64,000 bases of DNA from contig NZ_CP133721.1 of NCBI RefSeq assembly GCF_031326205.1, positions 1,984,001-2,048,000 of the forward strand, in the 5' to 3' direction. The translations under genes were made by a program, and so were the position numbers. This stretch comes from Flavobacterium sp. 20NA77.7 (GTDB lineage Bacteria > Bacteroidota > Bacteroidia > Flavobacteriales > Flavobacteriaceae). This document shows, in pieces, positions 17,201 to 24,609 of this stretch (its first letter is position 1; each line of letters begins with the position of its first letter). The notes under the pieces are model-generated. The model was given only the letters and a program-made list of their open reading frames with translations. It ran no database searches and was not told where the DNA came from.

Positions 17201-19255
17201 TGTGCCTGTACCTGCTGTACTAATTACAAAAGTAGGTGAATAAGTAGCTACATCTGTAGTACAAAATGATGAAGGCGAATAAGACAATGTACCTGCAATT
17301 TGTGTAGAAACGGTAACTACAATATTACCCGTTAATGGTTTACTACACGAAGGGGTACCTGTAGTAGCTACACTAACCAAGGAATACGTAGTTGTACTAG
17401 CAGGAGAAACACTTACTGTGCCATTACCAGTAGTAGCATCTAACGTAACTGTCTGATTTGCTGTTCCATTATTATACGTAACTACAGCACCCGGAGTACC
17501 TGAAAAAGTTAAATTCGTAGACGAACCACTACAAATACTAGCCGTACCTGACATAGTAGCCGTAGGCAAAGGCTTAACCTGTAATTCAAAAGTAGTTGTA
17601 GAATAATTCGTTGGGTTCGAATTAGATTCCGAACGAACGTAAATAGTCTGTGGATTTACAGTATTAGTAAAAGCTGTAGCAGGAGAAATAGCTCCCGTAT
17701 CGCCATTCGCAGCAGCTTGAGTTAAATGATAAGTAATAGTAAAATTAGCCGGATTATTAGAACCCAAAACCGTAGCCGTTTGGGTAGTTAAATTAAAAAC
17801 AGCAAATCCATCATTACTAACGTCATCACAAACAACCATATTAGATGGCTGAACTATCGTACATGGACTCTGTTGTAATAAAAAATGAACCTCGCCTCTA
17901 CAACCCGTACCATCCGTGAAATTCTCAGCACCAAAATAAATCGTTTGACCAACTGTACCAGGATAAGCAGACCATTGTGAAGAAGGAATAGGATTTGTAC
18001 CAGCTAAAGCATCTGCAGCCGTTAAATAAAAACCATAATCATAATCCCCAATAGACTGACTACCCATGATAGAAGGAATATTACTGTTCAAATTATAAAC
18101 CGCAGGTGAAGCACCTGTACAAATCGTTATCGGAGGAGGGGTCGTTAATGGTGGTCCAGGAAAATATGCTACCTGTATGGTGTCAGAAACAGGACAAGCC
18201 GGTCCAAAAGGATATGCTACAACCAAATAAGTTCCTGGCGTATTTGTAACAGGTTGATTAATAGTTAATGTTGGCCCTGTTTGACCAGAAATTAGAACCC
18301 CGTTGAAATACCATTCATGAAGTACACTTGCCGCTAATCCACTATTTAAAGTTGTTGATTCACCTAAGCATAATGACCAACCGTCCACTAAATCCACACC
18401 TAAATTTACTGGCGTTACATTAAAACTACCTCCTTTTAAGAAAACTCCCGAATCATATAAATTATCTCCCTTATTTCCAACAGCTAATTTTATATGGTAT
18501 GTTTGACCACATTGTACAGTAGCCGAAGCAGTTAAAACAGTTGTAAATCCATCGTATTGTATCGTTGAAGTCCCCGTATATGGATTTTGACCTGTAGAAG
18601 TATTATTTATGTAATATTGGCAATTTTTACAAGCTCCATTATTAGCCGTTCCATTATTTACGTTAAAAATGGATACTTTTGAATCCCCAGTTGTAGTTGT
18701 AGGTATCAATGCAATGTTTTGAGCTCCATTAGTAAATGGACCCGAAATACCTGGACCCGAAATAAAAAATCCAAAAACATCATTTACATTTTGACTCGCG
18801 GAAAATTCAGGATATTCTTCAGACCCAAATACATATTCAAAAGAGACCGTTGTTCCTTGAGGTATAAAATCAAATTCTAAAACCGCTGAATTGTTAGTAA
18901 TACTATTTAGTAAAAATAAATCTGGATCATTAGTAATTGCTGTTGCTGAAGCATTACTTAATGAAGATGAATTATTTGGACCCACAGCAACTTGAGATTT
19001 TCCCGTGGTTAATAATATTCCCTCATCAAACCCAATATTAGTAGAAGCACCATTAGTAAATTTTGCAATTTGATCTCTGGCTACCTGAGCATTCGCTATA
19101 GAACCATTATATTTAATATTAGAAACCGTAATTCCGCCACCTAATAGTACATTCTGAACTAATTGAGCAGGTGTAACAGTTGTATTGTTGACATTCAATT
19201 GTGCTTTAGACACAAAAGAAACAAAAAACAATATGAATAAAGTAATTTTTTTCAT
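11267..19255 (-). CDS. giant adhesin-like T9SS substrate with choice-of-anchor L domain, Ig/PKD-like repeats and type B sorting domain
   Basis: The 2662-residue exported protein starts with a signal peptide (MKKITLFILFFVSFVSKAQ). Residues about 22-285 match the choice-of-anchor L domain (for example FEYVFGSEEYPEF and NDVFGFFISGPG). Ig-like and PKD-like modules follow. Residues 828-1871 are twelve 87-residue repeats without indels, each with two cysteines (YCNN and AGCAA). More PKD-like modules with ICSG motifs come next, and the last ~85 residues (YFTPNGDGYNDTW...IYIFDRYGKLI) are a gliding-motility-type C-terminal domain for type IX secretion. It is much shorter than SprB, so it is a SprB-like surface adhesin rather than SprB itself. 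The PorP/SprF gene follows by 17 nt. Confidence 0.93.
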   Translation of the reverse strand: MKKITLFILFFVSFVSKAQLNVNNTTVTPAQLVQNVLLGGGITVSNIKYNGSIANAQVARDQIAKFTNGASTNIGFDEGILLTTGKSQVAVGPNNSSSLSNASATAITNDPDLFLLNSITNNSAVLEFDFIPQGTTVSFEYVFGSEEYPEFSASQNVNDVFGFFISGPGISGPFTNGAQNIALIPTTTTGDSKVSIFNVNNGTANNGACKNCQYYINNTSTGQNPYTGTSTIQYDGFTTVLTASATVQCGQTYHIKLAVGNKGDNLYDSGVFLKGGSFNVTPVNLGVDLVDGWSLCLGESTTLNSGLAASVLHEWYFNGVLISGQTGPTLTINQPVTNTPGTYLVVAYPFGPACPVSDTIQVAYFPGPPLTTPPPITICTGASPAVYNLNSNIPSIMGSQSIGDYDYGFYLTAADALAGTNPIPSSQWSAYPGTVGQTIYFGAENFTDGTGCRGEVHFLLQQSPCTIVQPSNMVVCDDVSNDGFAVFNLTTQTATVLGSNNPANFTITYHLTQAAANGDTGAISPATAFTNTVNPQTIYVRSESNSNPTNYSTTTFELQVKPLPTATMSGTASICSGSSTNLTFSGTPGAVVTYNNGTANQTVTLDATTGNGTVSVSPASTTTYSLVSVATTGTPSCSKPLTGNIVVTVSTQIAGTLSYSPSSFCTTDVATYSPTFVISTAGTGTCASTVPVYSSTPAGLTLNTTTGVITPSTSTPNTYTVTITYPACGSCAAVSFTTTVTIASPTTSTISYTTPLCTSATTSVMPTLTGATGATTFTSTPVGLSINATTGAINPSTSAAGTYTITYVPTSTGVCAIIPTPTTVTITAAPTASISYAGTPYCNNLTASQAVTITGTNAFTGGAYSASPSGLTLDPTTGAIVPSTSTPNTYTVTYTIPASAGCAAVPVTTTVTITGLPTASISYAGTPYCNNLTASQAVTITGTNAFTGGTYSASPSGLTLDASTGAIVPSTSTPNTYTVTYTIPASAGCAAVPVTTTVTITAAPTASISYAGTPYCNNLTASQAVTITGTNAFTGGAYSASPSGLTLDPTTGAIVPSTSTPNTYTVTYTIPASAGCAAVPVTTTVTITGLPTASISYAGTPYCNNLTASQAVTITGTNAFTGGTYSASPSGLTLDASTGAIVPSTSTPNTYTVTYTIPASAGCAAVPVTTTVTITAAPTASISYVGTPYCNNLTASQAVTITGTNAFTGGAYSASPSGLTLDPTTGAIVPSTSTPNTYTVTYTIPASAGCAAVPVTTTVTITGLPTASISYAGTPYCNNLTASQAITITGTNAFTGGTYSAAPAGLTLDASTGAIVPSTSTPNTYTVTYTIPASAGCAAVPVTTTVTITAAPTASISYVGTPYCNNLTASQAVTITGTNAFTGGAYSASPSGLTLDPTTGAIVPSTSTPNTYTVTYTIPASAGCAAVPVTTTVTITGLPTASISYAGTPYCNNLTASQAITITGTNAFTGGTYSATPSGLTLDPTTGAIVPSTSTPNTYTVTYTIPASAGCAAVPVTTTVTITAAPTASISYAGTPYCNNITASQAVTITGTNAFTGGAYSASPAGLTLDPTTGAIVPSTSTPNTYTVTYTIPASAGCAAVPVTTTVTITGLPTASISYAGTPYCNNLTASQAVTITGTNAFTGGTYSASPSGLTLDASTGAIVPSTSTPNTYTVTYTIPASAGCAAVPVTTTVTITAAPTASISYVGTPYCNNLTASQAVTITGTNAFTGGAYSASPSGLTLDPTTGAIVPSTSTPNTYTVTYTIPASAGCAAVPVTTTVTITGLPTASISYAGTPYCNNLTASQAITITGTNAFTGGTYSAAPAGLTLDASTGAIVPSTSTPNTYTVTYTIPASAGCAAVPVTTTVTITSLPTASISVTPTTICSGSTSVVTFTGTPGATVTYTVDAGANQTITLNTSGSATVTTPPLVNASVYTLVSVGNGCTVSLTNSVTINVLPLPTASIVGSTICANTTGTVTISGTPGAIVEYTIDGGANQTAILSSTTGTVTLTTPLLTANSVYQLVSVTSATTPACVKTLSASATVIVNPIPIVTATLVGETICSGTSTNISLTSSVASTQFDWVVTSQVGVSGATNGSGNAIVQVLTATGITNGFVIYSITPTANSCIGSAITVQINVAPKPVTSFVADTTYCNGETTSITLSSTIPGTTFTWNVASSNVNTTTVLPGSGNSISQALNLINNSNVGSVTYTVLPFANNCYGDPVSIAIEVNPIPNVSLAIEDTDICSGEMVHIDASSSIAGATFNWMILNQTGAVVTGPTTGTGASIDQVITTTSPVASGTVTYQVTPIKNGCVGSSSTVTVTVHPRPEIFGVLPQLPICSGESTNIVLAASLPGTTFNWVVSNSQGVSGMSAGTGTSITQVLTTTGSTQGSVTYAVTPMLNGCEGTMVEYTVLVNPLPIVSLEDGHVCVIQATGVVYQTYLLESGVPPTGYTFDWYLDGVQLASSGPNHVATAPGVYEVRVRNTVTNCQAIATATVIPVYPATAFTTTVTEAFTNNATITVTVTQPGTGTLVYALDGGAWQTSNIFEGVEAGMHTVAVGDEEGCTYLETNVLVIDYMKYFTPNGDGYNDTWNIIGLNAQHNAKIYIFDRYGKLIKQLDPLGQGWDGTYNGQTLPSTDYWFTVDYTENQQQKQFRAHFSLKR
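13643..16774 (-). repeat. twelve tandem 261-bp coding repeats in alternating A/B order
   Basis: The array is exactly 3132 bp, 12 x 261, all in frame with no indels. In coding order odd units start AAPTASISY and have GGAYSA; even units start GLPTASISY and have GGTYSA, so the higher-order period is 522 bp. Units differ by only a few bases, mostly shared within subtypes, for example A5, A7 and A11 with YVGT, and B6 and B12 with SAAPAG. GC is about 47% in unit 12 (13681-13860 counted), well above the AT-rich flanks. Very low synonymous divergence implies recent duplication or gene conversion. Confidence 0.97.
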
Positions 19256-19290
19256 TATGATAGAACTAATGTTAACAAAATTATAAAGAC

Positions 19291-19298
19291 CAAATATA
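19291..19298 (-). promoter_or_regulatory. -7 promoter element of the adhesin-porP operon
   Basis: The minus strand reads TATATTTG, an exact TAnnTTTG match about 35 nt before the ATG at 19255. It is back-to-back with the nifU-like promoter at 19323-19330. Confidence 0.55.
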
Positions 19299-19322
19299 TA
19301 ACTTTAGATTATTTAATGTTTG

Positions 19323-19330
19323 TATCTTTG
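19323..19330 (+). promoter_or_regulatory. -7 promoter element of the NifU-like gene
   Basis: TATCTTTG, followed by C, is an exact TAnnTTTG match 17 nt before the ATG at 19348, and divergent from the adhesin promoter. Confidence 0.6.
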
Positions 19331-19347
19331 CAAAAAATACTGAGAAA

Positions 19348-20244
19348 ATGACAAAAATATCGATAAAAAACACAAATAATCCTTCCGTGGTTAAATTCGA
19401 ATTAGAAAATTCTATTTCTAAAGGTAAAAATTATGAGTTTAAAAATATTGACGAAACGAAAGATTCGCCTTTAGCCAAACAACTATTCTTTTTACCATTT
19501 GTAAAAACAGTTTATATCTCTGGGAATTTTATTGCTATTGAAAAATTTTCGATAGTAGAATGGAGTGATGTACAAGATGAAGTAGCCACACAAATTGAAC
19601 AATTTATCAATAATGGCGGGGAAATAGTTGTCGAGGAAAGTACTATAAAAAAGAATCCTATCACAATTTATGCAGAATCTACCCCAAACCCTAGTGTCAC
19701 TAAATTTGTGGCTAATAAAATACTTACAAAAACTGCTGTAGAATGTAAAAATATTGACGAAACAAAAGCATCTCCATTAGCAAAAGATTTGTTTAGCTTT
19801 CCTTTTGTAAAAGAAGTTTTTATTGATGAAAATTATATTTCAATTACAAAATATGACATTGCTGATTGGAATGAAATTACCTTTGAATTGCGAAATTTTT
19901 TAAAACAATATTTAGAACAAACGGATCAAATTGTTGATGAAAAATTAATAGAACAAACTACAAATTTTGTTCAAAAACAAGAAGCCTTTTTTGAAAATTT
20001 AGACGTGACTTCTCAACAAATCATAAATATACTTGAAGAATATGTAAAACCGGCCGTTAAAAGTGACGGTGGTAATATTACTTTTAATTCGTATGATGAA
20101 AGTACAAACACGGTTAAAGTTACATTACAAGGAGCTTGTAGTGGCTGCCCTTCATCAACTTTCACACTAAAAAACGGAATAGAAAACATGTTACGTCAAA
20201 TGTTAAACAACAATACCATTATTGTAGAAGCTTTTAACGGATAA
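19348..20244 (+). CDS. NifU-family Fe-S cluster carrier with two Nfu N-terminal domains
   Basis: The 298-residue protein has tandem Nfu N-terminal domains at about residues 1-90 and 107-190. Each has NPSV-x-KF near its start and IDETK-x-SPLAK followed by PFVK. The C-terminal NifU domain (about 215-298) has VKSDGGNITF and GACSGCPSS, whose CxxC pair binds a transient [4Fe-4S] cluster for transfer to target proteins. Standard Nfu proteins have one N-terminal domain, so the duplication is of note, though I believe it is shared by other flavobacteria. It is soluble and lies 4 nt before the MscS gene. Confidence 0.92.
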   Translation: MTKISIKNTNNPSVVKFELENSISKGKNYEFKNIDETKDSPLAKQLFFLPFVKTVYISGNFIAIEKFSIVEWSDVQDEVATQIEQFINNGGEIVVEESTIKKNPITIYAESTPNPSVTKFVANKILTKTAVECKNIDETKASPLAKDLFSFPFVKEVFIDENYISITKYDIADWNEITFELRNFLKQYLEQTDQIVDEKLIEQTTNFVQKQEAFFENLDVTSQQIINILEEYVKPAVKSDGGNITFNSYDESTNTVKVTLQGACSGCPSSTFTLKNGIENMLRQMLNNNTIIVEAFNG

Positions 20245-20248
20245 TAGT

Positions 20249-21019
20249 ATGACACCAACAGAAATAGAAAAATATTATACTCATCTAAAAGAATTAGTGC
20301 TTGACTATACACCAAAATTAGCTATTGCATTAGTGCTTTTAATTGCCGGATTATGGTTTACCAGTTTTATTACTAAAACGGCTAAAAAAATAATGATTAA
20401 ACGAAATGTGGAGATCACCTTAACAACATTTTTAGGTAATATCATTTTTTGGACCTTACGCATAATGCTGTTCATTACAGTAATTTCAAAGCTTGGTGTA
20501 GAAACATCTTCTTTTGTAGCTATTTTAGGAGCTGCGGGTATTGCTGTTGGTTTAGCCTTACAGGGTTCGCTTTCTAATTTTGCAGGTGGTATATTAATTA
20601 TTTTATTTAAACCTTTTAAAGTAGGTGACACCATTGAAGTTCAAGGAGAACAAGGAAGAGTGGAAGAAATTATGATTTTTTCAACTAAAATAACAACCGC
20701 TACAAATCAAGTGGTGTATATCCCAAATGGCATTCTGTCTAATGGAAAAATTAAAAATTATTCACAACATAAAACACGTAGAACTGATATTGATATAGTT
20801 ACTAGCTATAGTAGTGATGTGCGTGAAATTAAATCTAAAATTGAAGCGCTTATTGAAAATCATCCCTTAATCCTTAAAACGCCAAAATCAGAAGTATTTA
20901 TAAATAATTTTACAGATACTGCCATTCATTTTTCGGTTAGAATTTGGACTCAAAATGGAAATCATCAACAAGCAAAATCTGATTTATTAGAACAAACAAA
21001 AGATCTTATAAACTTATAA
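20249..21019 (+). CDS. small-conductance mechanosensitive channel (MscS family)
   Basis: The 256-residue inner-membrane protein has three membrane spans in the first ~105 residues. The third is the Gly/Ala-rich pore helix (GAAGIAVGLALQGSLSNFAGG), then the beta domain (FKVGDTIEVQGEQGRVEEI) and a short cytoplasmic alpha/beta domain. MscS channels release solutes under hypo-osmotic shock. It is co-transcribed with the NifU-like gene (4-nt gap) and converges on tsaB with one base between the two stop codons. Confidence 0.93.
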   Translation: MTPTEIEKYYTHLKELVLDYTPKLAIALVLLIAGLWFTSFITKTAKKIMIKRNVEITLTTFLGNIIFWTLRIMLFITVISKLGVETSSFVAILGAAGIAVGLALQGSLSNFAGGILIILFKPFKVGDTIEVQGEQGRVEEIMIFSTKITTATNQVVYIPNGILSNGKIKNYSQHKTRRTDIDIVTSYSSDVREIKSKIEALIENHPLILKTPKSEVFINNFTDTAIHFSVRIWTQNGNHQQAKSDLLEQTKDLINL

Positions 21020-21020
21020 A

Positions 21021-21680
21021 TTACCTATTTAATACAAAATCTTTTAAATAAAAAGGCTCAAAGTAAGCTACATCTACAAAGTCATTTTGTTTAAATTTTT
21101 CGAAGGACAAAGCACTCATTTCTTGTGCAGATGGATAGTGTATTTCGGGATGAAAATGAAACGCCTCTGATGTAAGTATATGTTTAAATTTCATTGCGCC
21201 ATCACCTATAAGATGAATGGCTTGAGGTAAATCTTGATACGAACTTTCGTCAATAACTTCGGCTGCTGTGCTTCTAATTTTAGTATAATTTGCATCAAAA
21301 ATTGCTGTATAAGCTTCCATTCTTCTAGCATCAATCATAGGAATAATAATCCCTTCTTTTATTTCGATTTTTTTAGCTAATACTAAAAGTGTATCAACTG
21401 CAATCATTGGAATTGATAAGGCATAACAAAATCCTTTTGCTGCAGAAACACCAATGCGTAATCCAGTATAAGAGCCTGGTCCTTGGCTAACAGCAACAGC
21501 TTGCAAATCTTTATATTCGTAACCTGTTTCTTCAAATAAAGATGCTATAAATAGATGCAATTTTTCTGCATGTGAAAAATTTTCTTCTGCAATTTCTTTA
21601 AGGACTACCGTTTTGCCATCTTTTGCTAAAGCTACGGAACAATTTTTGGTAGCTGTTTCAATATTTACGATCAACGCCAT
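21021..21680 (-). CDS. tsaB: tRNA threonylcarbamoyladenosine biosynthesis protein TsaB
   Basis: I place the start at the ATG at 21680 (MALIVNIETATKNCSVAL), giving 219 residues; an in-frame start at 21749 would lie upstream of the promoter at 21705-21712. The protein has the ASKHA fold of TsaB: NIETATKNCSVAL, SHAEKLH, and the conserved VSQGPGSYTGLRIGVSAAKG. TsaB partners TsaD and TsaE in making t6A37 of ANN-decoding tRNAs. It is a single gene between a terminator and the convergent mscS. Confidence 0.95.
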   Translation of the reverse strand: MALIVNIETATKNCSVALAKDGKTVVLKEIAEENFSHAEKLHLFIASLFEETGYEYKDLQAVAVSQGPGSYTGLRIGVSAAKGFCYALSIPMIAVDTLLVLAKKIEIKEGIIIPMIDARRMEAYTAIFDANYTKIRSTAAEVIDESSYQDLPQAIHLIGDGAMKFKHILTSEAFHFHPEIHYPSAQEMSALSFEKFKQNDFVDVAYFEPFYLKDFVLNR

Positions 21681-21704
21681 ATTTAAATCAAATTCTAATT
21701 TTAA

Positions 21705-21712
21705 CAAAGATA
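21705..21712 (-). promoter_or_regulatory. -7 promoter element for tsaB
   Basis: The minus strand reads TATCTTTG, 24 nt before the tsaB ATG and downstream of the preceding operon's terminator. It fixes the start choice. Confidence 0.6.
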
Positions 21713-21750
21713 CAAAATTGAATAGGCTAAATTCAACTTCAATGTACACT

Positions 21751-21777
21751 AAAAAAAAGACACGTGTTACACGTGCC
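21751..21777 (-). terminator. terminator after the efflux adaptor gene
   Basis: The minus strand reads GGCACGTG, loop TAA, CACGTGTC, then eight T residues. It is a strong stem, 24 nt past the adaptor stop at 21801, and separates this operon from tsaB. Confidence 0.9.
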
Positions 21778-21800
21778 TTAATTCTACTTTAAGTATATAA

Positions 21801-23117
21801 CTAACTTTTCGCTTTTTTGTCTTTGTCTTTCTGAGTTTCTTGACGCACTTTATCATTTGGCATCAACTCTTTGCTTACCATAGAATAAGGCCCTACAATT
21901 ATTTCGTCTCCTTTTTTCAAGCCAGAAATTATTTCAATATTGGTGTCGTCCTGAATACCTGTCTTTACAACTTTTAATTTTGCCTTATCCCCTATTTTTA
22001 CAAACACACACTCAAACTTTTCGTCTTTTTTAGGGGCTTTACCTTTTTCTTTAGCCTCTTCTTTTTCAAGTTCTGCAACAATGTCTTTCTTGGTTGCCGT
22101 TGTATCTTCTTTTATCACTACCGCTCCAATTGGCACGCCTAAAACATTAACACTTCGTTTAGTGATAATGTCTACAGTAGCCGTCATACCTGGTCTAAAT
22201 GGTGAAAAATTTGTTGGTTTACCTGCTAATAAATCTTGATAAGATTCTTTTGATAAACGCACTTTTACTTTAAAATTAGTTACTTGGTCTGCTGTGGTAG
22301 CGCTAGTAGCCGAGTTTGAAATACTTGTTACAATACCTTCAAATTTTCGTTTTAAATAGGCATCAACTTCAACTTTTGCAGAATCTCCAATATTCACTTT
22401 AACGATATCATTTTCATTTACATCTACTTCTACTTCCATGTTGTTTAGATTAGCAATACGCATTAATTCTGTACTTGCCATCCCTTGTGTACCCATTACG
22501 CGTTCACCAAGTTCTACATCCAATTTAGAAATAGTACCATCAGCTGGTGCAAAAATTGAGGTTCTTTTTAAATTATCATTCGCTTCAGTAACATTAGCCG
22601 ATGCAGATTTCATTTGATAATATGCCGATTGTTTTGCTGCTGTTGCTACTTCATAAGCAGATACAATTCGGTCCCATTCAGCTTTTGAAATTACACCTTT
22701 ATCAAATAGTTTTTTATTTCTATCGTAATTTGCTTTTGCTTCTTTAACTTGCGCATCTGCTTGATTAACACCTGCTTTTGTAGTTGACAAAGAAGCAACT
22801 GTTCTATTTACTCCTGATTCATAAATATCGGGGTTTATTTTCACAAGTAAATCGCCTTTTTTAACCTGTTGTCCTTCTTTAACATTTAAAGCAATAACTT
22901 CACCCGAAACTTCAGAAGAAATTTTAACTTCTACTTCTGGTTGAATTTTTCCTGTAGCAGAAACGGTTTCTATTATTGTCATTGATTCAACTTTTGCTGT
23001 TTCTACAACTTTGCTATCATCATTGCTACCAATAACACCTTTCTTTTTAAGAACAATTAAAGTAAAGATAGCTACTAAGGCTACACTACTTAAGATTATA
23101 ATTTTCTTTTTTGACAT
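21801..23117 (-). CDS. HlyD/MacA-type periplasmic efflux adaptor subunit
   Basis: The 438-residue protein has an N-terminal membrane anchor (about residues 4-24) and a lipoyl half-motif (VSGEVIALNVKEGQQVKKGDLLVKI). A long alpha-hairpin covers about 95-180, followed by the second lipoyl half (IFAPADGTISKLDVELGERV), a beta-barrel domain and a membrane-proximal domain. These adaptors link an inner-membrane RND or ABC pump to a TolC channel. A Lys/Glu-rich insert (EKEEAKEKGKAPKKDE, near residue 355) is unusual. It lies 3 nt after the TolC gene. No pump gene is present, and a terminator follows directly, so the partner must be elsewhere. Confidence 0.93.
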   Translation of the reverse strand: MSKKKIIILSSVALVAIFTLIVLKKKGVIGSNDDSKVVETAKVESMTIIETVSATGKIQPEVEVKISSEVSGEVIALNVKEGQQVKKGDLLVKINPDIYESGVNRTVASLSTTKAGVNQADAQVKEAKANYDRNKKLFDKGVISKAEWDRIVSAYEVATAAKQSAYYQMKSASANVTEANDNLKRTSIFAPADGTISKLDVELGERVMGTQGMASTELMRIANLNNMEVEVDVNENDIVKVNIGDSAKVEVDAYLKRKFEGIVTSISNSATSATTADQVTNFKVKVRLSKESYQDLLAGKPTNFSPFRPGMTATVDIITKRSVNVLGVPIGAVVIKEDTTATKKDIVAELEKEEAKEKGKAPKKDEKFECVFVKIGDKAKLKVVKTGIQDDTNIEIISGLKKGDEIIVGPYSMVSKELMPNDKVRQETQKDKDKKAKS

Positions 23118-23120
23118 AAT

Positions 23121-24488
23121 TTATTGTTTTTCTATTAAAGGAATTCCAAAATAAAATTCTAAAATTTTTATTCTAAAAATGTAATCATACTTTGTGCGTA
23201 ATACTTCTGACTGGGCATTTACATAAGTAGTTTGTGCCTGATTGTAATCAAAGACATTCATCATACCTATTTCATACCTCTCTTTTGCATAATTCATAGC
23301 TAATTCTCTAGCCTTTAAGGTTGTTAAAGCGGCTTGATAACTTTCTTTTGCTGCTTTACAATCTGAATAAGCCGTGAATACATTTCGTTCAAGTGTTAAC
23401 TCTTGTTGGCTATAAGCTAATTTACTTCTTTCAAAAGCTACTTTTGATCGTGCTACATTATTTTTTACAGCAAACCCGTTAAAAATTGGCAAACTCAATT
23501 GCACACCAAAATTTTGACCTTTATTTTTATCAAATTGTTGAAATATAGGTAATGCAGATCCTGTTATAAAATTTCCGCCAGCATCTACACCTAATACTCT
23601 ATCGGCATTTGACGCTCTTGTATTGTAACCATAAAATCCTGTAAGCGAGGGCAAATAAGCACCTTTTGCAATTTGAATATCCTTTTGAGCAATATCCATG
23701 TTGGTTTTAGCAATTTTCAACTCTGTTCTATTTTCTTTTGCTTTTGCTAAAATAGACTCCGCTGTTTCATTTTCAATGACAGACAACATACCTGGAATAT
23801 TATCTTCTGCAATATCAAAATTTTGAAAATCTGGTAATTGTAATAATTGTGCTAGGCTTAACTTTGATAAAAATAAAGTATTTTCAGCAGCTATTAGTCT
23901 TTGATTGATTCCTGCTAATGTAGCTTGCACATCAAGTAAATCACCTTTAGGAACATTACCCGCTTCTACTAATTCATTAGTGCGATTAAGTTGCTTTTGC
24001 GTTAACGCTTTTTGTTCTTTTTGAACTTTTAGATTTTCTTTATTAAATAAAATTTGCAAATAGGCATTCGCTACATTTAACGCAATATCTTCTTGAATTT
24101 TTGTCAATTGGTATTGAGAAGCAATTAAAGATAAATTTGCTTTTCGCAGTTGATTTATATTTTGCATTCCTTTAAACACATCAATATTTGCGTTTAAATT
24201 TGCTGCTGTAAACTGTGTCGTCTGATTTTGCAATAAACCCGTTGTAATATTTTGATTTAAACCAATATTCCAAGAGTGAGAAGACGAAATGTTAAAATTT
24301 GGCATAAAATTACCAATTGCATCTTTCTTTGCAATGTTTGTGTTTTGCAAATCTAATTCAGATTGTTTCACTGAAATATTATTAACAATGGCATAATCTA
24401 CACATTCTCTCAACGTCCATTTTTTGGTTTGGGACCAAGATAATGTACTGATTAACAGAAATAAAATTACAAATTTAAAGTATTTCAT
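23121..24488 (-). CDS. TolC family outer-membrane efflux protein
   Basis: The 455-residue protein has a signal peptide (MKYFKFVILFLLISTLSWSQ), starts the mature part KKWTLRECVDYAIVNNISVKQSE, and has two OEP repeats rich in coiled coil, typical of TolC. Late features such as LAMNYAKERYEIGMMNVFDYN fit the second repeat. It forms the outer-membrane exit duct of tripartite pumps. It is the first gene of a two-gene operon with the adaptor, divergent from the DUF4403 gene. The 121-bp upstream gap showed no exact TAnnTTTG box. Confidence 0.94.
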   Translation of the reverse strand: MKYFKFVILFLLISTLSWSQTKKWTLRECVDYAIVNNISVKQSELDLQNTNIAKKDAIGNFMPNFNISSSHSWNIGLNQNITTGLLQNQTTQFTAANLNANIDVFKGMQNINQLRKANLSLIASQYQLTKIQEDIALNVANAYLQILFNKENLKVQKEQKALTQKQLNRTNELVEAGNVPKGDLLDVQATLAGINQRLIAAENTLFLSKLSLAQLLQLPDFQNFDIAEDNIPGMLSVIENETAESILAKAKENRTELKIAKTNMDIAQKDIQIAKGAYLPSLTGFYGYNTRASNADRVLGVDAGGNFITGSALPIFQQFDKNKGQNFGVQLSLPIFNGFAVKNNVARSKVAFERSKLAYSQQELTLERNVFTAYSDCKAAKESYQAALTTLKARELAMNYAKERYEIGMMNVFDYNQAQTTYVNAQSEVLRTKYDYIFRIKILEFYFGIPLIEKQ

Positions 24489-24609
24489 TTTTATTTATTT
24501 AAATAAAGCTGCCGTATCCCTAGAACAGCATTTAGTAATAAGACCATTTTTTAAAAAAAATGTTACATAAATCAATTAAAATTTTACTTTTATACTCAAA
24601 TTATTTTTT

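Noticed and set aside
24489..24609. Possible missing efflux pump gene upstream of the TolC gene
   Set aside because: The gap is only 121 bp, and the next gene is a divergent DUF4403 lipoprotein.
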